DNA of 29,455 nucleotides, taken from NCBI GenBank assembly GCA_946885645.1, contig CAMPGU010000017.1, positions 1-29,455 on the forward strand. The letters run 5' to 3'. The notes beneath the pieces were generated by a model. It was not told the origin of the DNA, made no database searches, and was given only the letters and a program-made list of their open reading frames with translations. The stretch's first letter is position 1; each line of letters opens with the position of its first letter. This document shows positions 24,002 through 29,455 of the stretch, one piece after another. A program made the translations under genes and the position numbers. This DNA is from an uncultured Haloferula sp. (GTDB taxonomy: Bacteria; Verrucomicrobiota; Verrucomicrobiae; Verrucomicrobiales; Akkermansiaceae).

Positions 24002-24757
24002 TCAGTCGATTCCCATGTCCTTGCGCAGGGCGGCCACCATCTTCACGTGGCGCAGGTCGTTCTCCTCGCTGGATTCGTGGTCGAAGTTCAGCCCGTAGGG
24101 CCAGAAGTGCATGCGGTCGGCATGGAGCACGGCATCTTTGCCGTCGAATTCGCGGAGTTGCTCCAGCGCGTGCTTGCCCGTCCACTTCCCGTCCTTGACC
24201 TTCGCCTGCCAGTCCGGATGCGTGCCGATGCCCAGCGTGTGGCCGATCTCATGCAGCGCCACGCGCGCGTTGATCGACCCGCCGAAGTTGATCCAGCCGT
24301 CGTAGTTCGCGTCGGCCGTCGGCGTGCCCGGGCTGTTGTTCGCGGTGACGGTTTTCTTGAAGACACCGGTTTTATTGTAGAGGGCGACGGCGGCATCCAT
24401 TGCCTCCGTGATGCGCTTCCGCCGGTCCTCCGGCCACTTCTCGGAACCGCCGGAAAGCTGGTATTTCAAGTATTGCTTCACCTTTTCCGCAGCGGCCTCG
24501 GGAGGTACCGCCGCGGCTCGCTTCTGCTCCACGAACTCGCGGTCCGCCGCGCTCAGGAATTTGAGCGGCAGGGACAGTTCGCGCCCGTCCTCATGCCGGA
24601 TCACCACGGTATCCGTATTGGCGCGCAAATAGGCACCCTTGATCGGCCTCCCGTCATTGGAAACCCAGGTGCGGCTGCCGGAATCACCGGCCGTCCCGGC
24701 GGCAAGCACCGCACAGGTGAACAAGGAAGCGGGACAGAGCAAGCGGAGGACCTTCAT
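24002..24757 (-). CDS. Secreted zinc metalloprotease with SHD1-like N-terminal domain
   Basis: A 251-residue exported protein. The signal peptide is residues 1-~24 (MKVLRLLCPASLFTCAVLAA). Residues ~28-78 read as an SHD1-like domain (RTWVSNDGRPIKGAYL, ELSLPLKFLSAADREFV), a small module frequent in Planctomycetes and Verrucomicrobia secreted proteins. The catalytic part has the zinc motif HEIGHTLGIGTH (169-180). His169, His173 and catalytic Glu170 are clear. The third His is one residue later than in classical metzincins (HExxHxxGxxxH). A possible Met-turn is less evident. The conserved-looking PTADANYDGWINFGGSIN precedes the motif. It is the first gene of the protease-PLD-rhomboid unit and probably acts in the periplasm. 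The substrate is unknown. Confidence 0.8.
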   Translation of the reverse strand: MKVLRLLCPASLFTCAVLAAGTAGDSGSRTWVSNDGRPIKGAYLRANTDTVVIRHEDGRELSLPLKFLSAADREFVEQKRAAAVPPEAAAEKVKQYLKYQLSGGSEKWPEDRRKRITEAMDAAVALYNKTGVFKKTVTANNSPGTPTADANYDGWINFGGSINARVALHEIGHTLGIGTHPDWQAKVKDGKWTGKHALEQLREFDGKDAVLHADRMHFWPYGLNFDHESSEENDLRHVKMVAALRKDMGID

Positions 24758-24886
24758 GGATCGGGGCGATCTTCGGAGAGAAACGCCGCCCGGACTATGA
24801 TGTTTCGCGCCCGCGCCGGAATCTCACAAACCGCGCGGGCCTGGTGCCGATCATGGAGTATCCGCCGGGTTTCCGGCATGCAATCT

Positions 24887-24917
24887 CCCGCGAGCGGGTT
24901 GGGCGGAGCCTCCCGCC
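24887..24917. terminator. Possible GC-rich hairpins after the helicase gene
   Basis: Just downstream of the helicase stop (24924, minus strand) lie two short hairpins. GGCGG/CCGCC has arms at 24902-24906 and 24913-24917, and CCCG/CGGG has arms at 24887-24890 and 24895-24898. No T-run follows on either strand, so termination is only a guess. The remaining ~130 bases up to the metalloprotease start show no motif I can name. Confidence 0.25.
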
Positions 24918-24923
24918 TAACGC

Positions 24924-26621
24924 CTACCGCGGTCCGTCCTTCGGCCCGCGGTCGTAATCGAGGATGAAGTTCCGTCCCCTGAGGTTCGCACCCTTGGAAA
25001 TCTGGATCAGGCGGTCGGCGCAATCCTTGCGCACGTCGATGCGGCTATGCTTCGCAAACAGCTTCACGTGTCCCACGGCACCGTCCGGCAGACCGGCTTC
25101 GCCGTAAAGCATGCCGATGATCTCGCCGACCTTCACGCCATGGAATTTCCCGAGCGAAAAGAAGAGCGGCACCATGTCCGCATTGTCGTGCGGGCCTTCC
25201 TGGCGCGGCCCGCGTTCGCGATATTCGCGCGGGGCACGGTCGCGGGAGTCTCCCCGCGGCTCGCGCACGTCGCGGCGACCGCGCTGGCCGGGCACCTCGC
25301 GGTCTTCGGCGATTTCTCCGAACTCGCGTCCGGAGGCTTCCTTCAGCATGGTGATCAGCGCGCCCGCGACATCCGTGGGCGTGAAACCCTGCTCGAGCAG
25401 GCGGTCCATCTGGCTTTCATGGGATTCGAACTCACCTTTCTCAAGGCGCTCGCGGATCTGATCGAAAAGGAGGTCCGCCAGGCGGCCTTCCACCTGCTCC
25501 TGGGACGGCACGCGCTCGCGGCGGATCGGGTGGCGCGTGTAGCGCTCGATCATTTCCAGGCGGTGGATTTCGCGGCCGAAGACGAAGCTCACGGCCCGGC
25601 CGCTACGCCCCGCGCGGCCGGTACGCCCGATGCGGTGCACGTAGTCCTCCGGATCCTGCGGCAGGTCGTAGTTGAAGACCACGTCGATGTTTTCCACGTC
25701 GAGGCCGCGCGCGGCCACATCGGTGGCGACGAGAAGTTCGATGGTTCCGTCCCGGAAGCGGCGCAGCACGCGCTCGCGCATCTGCTGGGTGATGTCCCCG
25801 TGCAAGCGGTCCACGGTATAGCCTCGGGCGAGCAGCGATTCCGTGCATTCGTCCACCGAGCGCTTCGTATTGCAGAAAATGATCGCCAGGCGGGATTGCT
25901 CCATGTCGAGCAGGCGGGAGAGCACCTCCACCTTCGAGCGCTCGCGCACTTCGTAGCAGCACTGGTCGATGGTCGAGACGGTCTTGGCCTTTTGGTCGAT
26001 CTCGATCGTCTGCGCGTTGTTGCCGAACTTGCCGATCAGATGGGTGACACCGCGGCTCATCGTCGCGGAGAAGAACATCGTCTGGCGTTCCTTCGGGATC
26101 GCGCCGAGCAGCTCTTCCATCTCTTCGCGGAAGCCCAAGTCGAGCATGCGGTCCGCCTCGTCGAGCACGACGGTCTGGATCTCGCTCACGTCGAAGGAAC
26201 CGCGGCGCAGGTGATCCATCACGCGGCCGGGAGTGCCGACCACCACCTGCACTCCATCGCGGAGCGCGCGGAGCTGGCGGTCCATCGGCGCACCGCCGTA
26301 AACGGGGATCGCGCGGAGCTGGCCGAGCTTCGAGCCCAGACGGTGAACTTCTTCACATACCTGTACCGCGAGTTCGCGGGTGGGGCAGAGGATCAGCGCC
26401 TGCGGCAGCCGCTTCTTGAAATCGAGCTTCGCGAGCAGCGGCAGCGTGAAGGCGGCGGTCTTGCCGGAGCCGGTGTGGGAGAGGCCGAGGATGTCCTTGC
26501 CGGTCAAGGCGACCGGAATCGCCATCGCTTGGATGGGCGAGGGACGTTCGAAGCCAAGGGACTCGACGGCGGCGAGAAGCTCGGGGGACAAGCCGAGTTC
26601 GGAGAAAGGCGGTGTTTCCAT
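24924..26621 (-). CDS. DEAD-box ATP-dependent RNA helicase with DbpA-type RNA-binding domain
   Basis: A 565-residue cytoplasmic RNA helicase. It has the Q motif (SPIQ, Gln31), Walker A HTGSGKT (49-55), PTRELA (80-85), TPGR (130-133), DEAD (154-157), SAT (185-187), [10 protein letters not shown] (299-308) and HRIGRTGR (329-336), so both RecA domains are intact. Residues ~441-480 form an Arg/Gly/Glu-rich linker, and ~484-556 match the DbpA-like RNA-binding domain ([22 protein letters not shown]). That arrangement occurs in DeaD/CsdA and DbpA, which remodel rRNA during ribosome assembly and help mRNA turnover in the cold; which of the two it replaces is unclear. A 147-base leader precedes it, downstream of the aldehyde dehydrogenase stop, with a perfect hairpin (26693-26708). 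Cold-shock helicases often have long leaders. Confidence 0.93.
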   Translation of the reverse strand: METPPFSELGLSPELLAAVESLGFERPSPIQAMAIPVALTGKDILGLSHTGSGKTAAFTLPLLAKLDFKKRLPQALILCPTRELAVQVCEEVHRLGSKLGQLRAIPVYGGAPMDRQLRALRDGVQVVVGTPGRVMDHLRRGSFDVSEIQTVVLDEADRMLDLGFREEMEELLGAIPKERQTMFFSATMSRGVTHLIGKFGNNAQTIEIDQKAKTVSTIDQCCYEVRERSKVEVLSRLLDMEQSRLAIIFCNTKRSVDECTESLLARGYTVDRLHGDITQQMRERVLRRFRDGTIELLVATDVAARGLDVENIDVVFNYDLPQDPEDYVHRIGRTGRAGRSGRAVSFVFGREIHRLEMIERYTRHPIRRERVPSQEQVEGRLADLLFDQIRERLEKGEFESHESQMDRLLEQGFTPTDVAGALITMLKEASGREFGEIAEDREVPGQRGRRDVREPRGDSRDRAPREYRERGPRQEGPHDNADMVPLFFSLGKFHGVKVGEIIGMLYGEAGLPDGAVGHVKLFAKHSRIDVRKDCADRLIQISKGANLRGRNFILDYDRGPKDGPR

Positions 26622-26692
26622 AACGGGATATCAGGCGGTTCAAGGACGGGTGATCCTGGAAGCCATACCCATACGCCTCCGTGGATCGAACA

Positions 26693-26708
26693 CCCCGCAA
26701 CGGCGGGG
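26693..26708. other. Small perfect hairpin in the helicase leader / ALDH trailer
   Basis: CCCCGC (26693-26698), a 4-base loop AACG and GCGGGG (26703-26708) form a perfect 6-bp stem, about 70 bases upstream of the helicase ATG and about 60 bases after the aldehyde dehydrogenase stop (both minus strand). No T-run follows. It could be a weak terminator or part of a structured leader. Confidence 0.35.
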
Positions 26709-26768
26709 CGCGGAGACTGGCGGCTTTTCCCGATCTGACAAGAAACATTTTCCCGGAACGTCCGGCCG

Positions 26769-28055
26769 TCAACGGACGGTCTTCACGTTCACGAATTCCT
26801 TGATCCCGTGTTCGCCGAGCTCCCGGCCCCAGCCGCTGTCCTTCACCCCGCCGAAGGGGAAGCGCGGATCCGACACAACCTGGGCGTTGATCGCCACGGT
26901 CCCGGTTTCCAGCGCAAGTGCAACGCTGCGGGCACGCGCTTCGTTGCCGCTGAAGACGGCGGCGCCCAGTCCGAAGGGCGAACGGTTGGCGAGTTCGATC
27001 GCTTCCTGCATGTTCTGTACCCGCGTCACCGCCGCCACCGGCCCGAAGGTTTCCTCGTCGAAGACCCGCATGCCCGGAGTCACCCCGGCCAGCAGGGTGG
27101 CGGGATAGTACGGACGATCCGGGAGCCCCGCATCGTCCGGAATCGCTCCGCCCAGCACCAACTCCGCCCCGGCGGCAATGCTGTCCTTCACCTGAGCGTG
27201 GATATCATCCCGCAGGTCCGCGCGCGCCAAGGGCCCCAGCAGGGTTTCCTTCTCGAAGGGATCCCCGGGCTGGTAGCGGGCTAGCTCATCGCGGAACAAG
27301 CCGAGGAATTCCTCGTGGACGGGAGCAGCCACCAGGAAACGCTTGGCGGCGATGCAACTCTGGCCGCCGTTGACCATGCGGGCGGCGGCGCAGGTTTTCG
27401 CCGCCGCCCTGAGGTCGGCGTCCTCGAGCACCAGGTAAGGATCGCTACCACCGAGTTCGAGGACGGATTTCTTGAGGTGCTTTCCCGCTGCCGCCGCGAC
27501 CTTCCGGCCGGCCGCGGTGCTACCGGTGAAGGTCACCGCCCGGATCCGGGAGTCTCCGATCAGGGCTTCCGCCTCCTGGCCCGAGACGAACACGGCCTTT
27601 ACGAAGTCCTGCCCTCCGAAGGCTTCGCCCATGAGGGACACGATTGCCTTCGCGCAGCCGGGGACATTCGAGGCGTGTTTCAGGAGGATCGTGTTGCCAG
27701 CCATCAGTGCGGGTGCCGCGAAACGGAAAACCTGCCAGAAAGGGAAGTTCCAAGGCATGATGGCCAACACGGGGCCCAAGGGTTGATGAACCACCGTGGC
27801 CCCCTCCCGGCTTTCCGGAGCAAGCATTGCTTCGCCATGGGCGGCATAGTAGCGGCACACCGCCGCGCACTTGAGCACCTCCCCTTGTCCCTGGGCCACC
27901 GGCTTGCCCATCTCTTCCGCCATCAGGCGGGCAAATTTCCCGGCCCCGGTTTCCAGGAGGCTGGCTGCCCGCTCCAAGCCTCCCGCGCGCTCGGCGAATG
28001 AAAGGGAGCGCAAGATCTCGAAAGCGGTGGAGACCGGCGAAACGGGGTCGGACAT
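26769..28055 (-). CDS. NAD(P)-dependent aldehyde dehydrogenase (succinate-semialdehyde dehydrogenase-like)
   Basis: A 428-residue aldehyde dehydrogenase oxidising an aldehyde to the carboxylate in the cytoplasm. Catalytic residues are Cys234 ([11 protein letters not shown]), Glu200 ([11 protein letters not shown]) and Asn103 (MPWNFPFWQ). The cofactor loop [11 protein letters not shown] (~176-186) and late motif [10 protein letters not shown] are also present. The sequence style ([43 protein letters not shown]) is closest to Sad/GabD-type succinate-semialdehyde dehydrogenases. It is shorter at the N-terminus than the usual ~455 residues, as in the Sad subgroup. An AAGGTGGG ribosome site lies ~4 bases before the ATG at 28055, supporting this start. 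No GABA transaminase is nearby. It diverges from dps across 175 bases. Confidence 0.9.
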   Translation of the reverse strand: MSDPVSPVSTAFEILRSLSFAERAGGLERAASLLETGAGKFARLMAEEMGKPVAQGQGEVLKCAAVCRYYAAHGEAMLAPESREGATVVHQPLGPVLAIMPWNFPFWQVFRFAAPALMAGNTILLKHASNVPGCAKAIVSLMGEAFGGQDFVKAVFVSGQEAEALIGDSRIRAVTFTGSTAAGRKVAAAAGKHLKKSVLELGGSDPYLVLEDADLRAAAKTCAAARMVNGGQSCIAAKRFLVAAPVHEEFLGLFRDELARYQPGDPFEKETLLGPLARADLRDDIHAQVKDSIAAGAELVLGGAIPDDAGLPDRPYYPATLLAGVTPGMRVFDEETFGPVAAVTRVQNMQEAIELANRSPFGLGAAVFSGNEARARSVALALETGTVAINAQVVSDPRFPFGGVKDSGWGRELGEHGIKEFVNVKTVR

Positions 28056-28230
28056 GTTCCCACCTTGGACCGCTCCCCTCCCTCCCGCAAGCAGGCCCGC
28101 CGCGCCGTGCAGATTGCCAATATGGAGGACCGCACGAAAGGTTCTAACATCATCATAATTCTATGAACTCCAACGGTTTGTTCCCCTTAGGGTCGCGCAG
28201 GATCGCCTTTTGCTAAAAGAGAGCCTAGCC

Positions 28231-28749
28231 ATGAAAAAGACTGCCAAGAAGAAAGCTCCCGCCTCCGGCGCAGCTACCGAAGTCATCCGCATCGGCCTCG
28301 ACGAAAAGGTCCGCAGCCTGGCGGTGAAGCATCTCGCTGCCATCCTCGCCGATCAGCATGTGCTCTACACGAAGACCCGGAACTTCCACTGGAACCTAAC
28401 AGGGCACCGCTTCCACACCCTCCACGAATTCTTCGAGAAGCAGTACGACGCCTTGGCGATGGCCATCGACAAGACCGCCGAGCGCATCCGCATGCTGGGT
28501 GCGGCCAGCCCGGGCTCGATGCAGGAATTCCTCGCGCAGGCGACGCTGAAAGAAACGCCCGGTGCCCTGCTGAATGGCGATGACGCCATCGCAGCGCTCC
28601 GCGATGACCACGAATCAGCCGCACGGGTGGTCCGCAAGGCGGTCGATTCCTTGGACGATGCGGGGGATGCGGGAACCGCCGACTTCCTCACCGATCTTCT
28701 TCAGGCTCACGAGGAGGCGGCCTGGATGCTGCGCAGCTTCCTCGACTGA
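28231..28749 (+). CDS. dps: Dps family DNA-binding ferritin-like protein
   Basis: A 172-residue Dps protein. Twelve subunits form a shell that stores iron, uses hydrogen peroxide to oxidise Fe(II) and protects DNA in starvation or oxidative stress. The ferroxidase ligands have the canonical spacing: His53 (NFHWNLTG), His65, Glu69 (HTLHEFFEK; Asp in E. coli), Asp80 and Glu84. The lysine-rich N-terminus (MKKTAKKK) is the kind of tail that binds DNA. The ATG at 28231 has GAGAG eight bases upstream, and a TTG at 28210 is not needed. A strong terminator follows. The 175-base gap to the divergent aldehyde dehydrogenase holds an AT-rich patch near 28145-28170 (including CATAAT at 28154-28159) that may be the promoter, without a convincing -35. 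Confidence 0.95.
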   Translation: MKKTAKKKAPASGAATEVIRIGLDEKVRSLAVKHLAAILADQHVLYTKTRNFHWNLTGHRFHTLHEFFEKQYDALAMAIDKTAERIRMLGAASPGSMQEFLAQATLKETPGALLNGDDAIAALRDDHESAARVVRKAVDSLDDAGDAGTADFLTDLLQAHEEAAWMLRSFLD

Positions 28750-28778
28750 ACGACCTCCCACCCCCCCATCCGAACAAA

Positions 28779-28810
28779 AGCCCGCTCCGGCTGCTGGCCG
28801 GAGGCGGGCT
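28779..28810. terminator. Bidirectional terminator between dps and the entericidin-like gene
   Basis: Arms 28779-28791 and 28797-28810 pair over 13 bp with one bulged base and a 5-base loop. CTTT follows on the plus strand, and CTTTTG follows the stem on the minus strand. It lies 29 bases after the dps stop (28749) and 25 bases beyond the stop of the convergent entericidin-like gene (28836). Confidence 0.85.
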
Positions 28811-28835
28811 CTTTGCTTCGTGGAAGCGCGGGAGC

Positions 28836-29027
28836 TCAGCGGGCCGCCGCATCCTCGATCTTGTCGCCCACATGTTCGACATCCTGGCCGAAACCCTGGG
28901 CTGTCCTGCAGGAATTCAGCCCGAGGGTTGCGATACCCAATACCAAGCAAAGAAGCCAAACAGGAACGGCGAATGTCCTGCCATCCTTCCGGCAGGCGCT
29001 GTAGCGGAATAGAATGATGGGATTCAT
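28836..29027 (-). CDS. Entericidin-like small lipoprotein
   Basis: A 63-residue predicted lipoprotein. A hydrophobic segment (~19-36) ends in the lipobox LNSC, with Cys40. The short mature part (CRTAQGFGQDVEHVGDKIED) follows the entericidin A/B pattern of Cys, then T-x-x-G-x-G-x-D-hydrophobic, then G-x-x-I-E. Entericidins are tiny lipoproteins of stress and stationary phase whose toxic/antidote pairing was described in enterobacteria. Here only one is present. The first ~18 residues are longer and more basic than usual, so the true start could be internal, but no better in-frame start is obvious. It converges with dps and shares its terminator, a suggestive stress context. Confidence 0.75.
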   Translation of the reverse strand: MNPIILFRYSACRKDGRTFAVPVWLLCLVLGIATLGLNSCRTAQGFGQDVEHVGDKIEDAAAR

Positions 29028-29170
29028 GACAAAGCTCTTTTCGCAAGCGGCGAACCAATCCTCCGTTCTTTAGGATCCGATCTGATTATCAGGATGTTAT
29101 GCTAACAGCCCTTTCTCCGATCTCCCTGCTTCTAAATGCAAATCGCAACAACTCCTCTCCGCTCCCGCAC

Positions 29171-29226
29171 TGTTGGGCAAAATGCAACCATGCGGCCCGG
29201 GCCGTTGTGTTTTGCATGCGCCAACA
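29171..29226. repeat. Nested inverted repeat / potential long hairpin
   Basis: Outer arms TGTTGG (29171-29176) and CCAACA (29221-29226), inner arms GCAAAA (29177-29182) and TTTTGC (29210-29215), CAAC (29185-29188) with GTTG (29204-29207), and a central 12-base perfect palindrome CGGCCCGGGCCG (29193-29204) are nested. There is a 5-base asymmetry on the right side. It lies in the divergent region (29028-29317) between the entericidin-like gene and the kinase-like gene, about 90 bases before the latter's start. Confidence 0.6.
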
Positions 29227-29307
29227 GCTCCGGAGCGTGAATGCCGGGACGCCTCCCGCTGGCAACCAATGGATTACATTGCCACCCAAGGAGGCACGTC
29301 ATCTGTT

Positions 29308-29315
29308 AGGAAAGG
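29308..29315 (+). promoter_or_regulatory. Ribosome binding site of the kinase-like gene
   Basis: AGGAAAGG ends two bases before the ATG at 29318; its AGGA core is six bases from the start codon, good Shine-Dalgarno spacing. It supports the start of a gene too short in this window to be recognised by length. Confidence 0.7.
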
Positions 29316-29317
29316 CC

Positions 29318-29455
29318 ATGGCCTTGTACTGGCTTCTTCTCAATCGCGGTTCCGGCGGCAATGACCGCGGTCTCGATCCCCGCCAGCTTTCACGGACGGT
29401 GGAGAGCATCTTCGCCGAGCAAGGTCACGAGGTCCGTTCCTCCATGGTAGAACCG
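29318..29455 (+). CDS. Diacylglycerol kinase-like protein, N-terminal fragment cut by window edge
   Basis: The first 46 codons of a gene that runs off the window. It reads MALYWLLLNRGSGGN and continues with LDPRQLSRTVESIFAEQGHEV. The hydrophobic strand followed by N-x-x-S-G-G-N and an amphipathic helix is the start of the DAGK catalytic fold (diacylglycerol/sphingosine/YegS-type lipid kinases), where N-P-x-S-G begins nucleotide binding; here Pro is replaced by Arg. These enzymes phosphorylate lipids at the membrane. A good ribosome site precedes it. With only 46 residues visible the subfamily cannot be told. Confidence 0.65.
   Translation, partial: MALYWLLLNRGSGGNDRGLDPRQLSRTVESIFAEQGHEVRSSMVEP

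Noticed and set aside
25431..25442. GATTCGAACT string resembling the complement of a tRNA T-loop
   Set aside because: It lies within the helicase coding sequence and no cloverleaf arms surround it.
25047..26738. 563-codon open frame on the plus strand
   Set aside because: Antisense to the DEAD-box helicase, where every helicase motif is present. The His/Ala/Glu-rich reading is a shadow.
1..29455. CRISPR array, insertion sequence, integrase, attachment site or phage genes
   Set aside because: No regularly spaced repeats, transposase or integrase motifs, or phage structural genes were found. Composition looks uniform across the window.

Overview
The window is GC-rich, gene-dense bacterial chromosome, most likely from a Verrucomicrobiota member close to Luteolibacter/Verrucomicrobiaceae. 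This lineage call is inference. It rests on the gene style: paired secreted Ala/Trp-rich helical-repeat proteins, a giant ThuA / sugar-dehydrogenase-propeller / diheme cytochrome fusion, an SHD1-like domain fused to a metalloprotease, many lipoproteins, and few recognisable Shine-Dalgarno sequences. I see no rRNA, tRNA, CRISPR array, prophage or insertion sequence. No gap between genes exceeds about 290 bases.

Layout. Positions 1-1418 hold the end of an rmlD/rfbD-like dTDP-rhamnose gene and an SH3-like lipoprotein, closed by a perfect bidirectional terminator. A peroxiredoxin (minus) and an AvtA-type aminotransferase (plus) diverge from overlapping promoter-like elements near 2003-2030. An rsmC-rsuA rRNA-modification pair (minus) follows. 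Then come two paralogous anchored helical-repeat proteins (5246-7863) and an orphan NarL/FixJ response regulator (7921-8589). Next is a compact three-gene unit (8702-14976): an acetoacetate-decarboxylase-fold protein, a large STAND/AAA ATPase without a recognisable output domain, and a long FAD-dependent oxidoreductase. I could not assign this unit to a described pathway, and it is the best candidate here for an undescribed system.

The minus-strand block 15007-26621 carries a Tat-exported beta-propeller protein, the 1556-residue extracytoplasmic fusion, an ABM-fold monooxygenase and a small lipoprotein. It continues with a tight metalloprotease / phospholipase D / rhomboid operon and a DEAD-box RNA helicase. 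The right end holds an aldehyde dehydrogenase (minus), a Dps ferritin (plus) and an entericidin-like lipoprotein (minus) that shares a bidirectional terminator with dps. After a structured, hairpin-rich intergenic region comes the start of a diacylglycerol-kinase-like gene cut by the window edge.

How the genes relate. Several are envelope or stress functions (peroxiredoxin, Dps, entericidin-like, PLD-rhomboid-protease, RNA helicase) and others are housekeeping (rsuA, rsmC, avtA). The only strong evidence for joint function is the tight spacing or overlap within rsmC-rsuA, the solenoid pair, the 8702-14976 unit and the protease-PLD-rhomboid unit.
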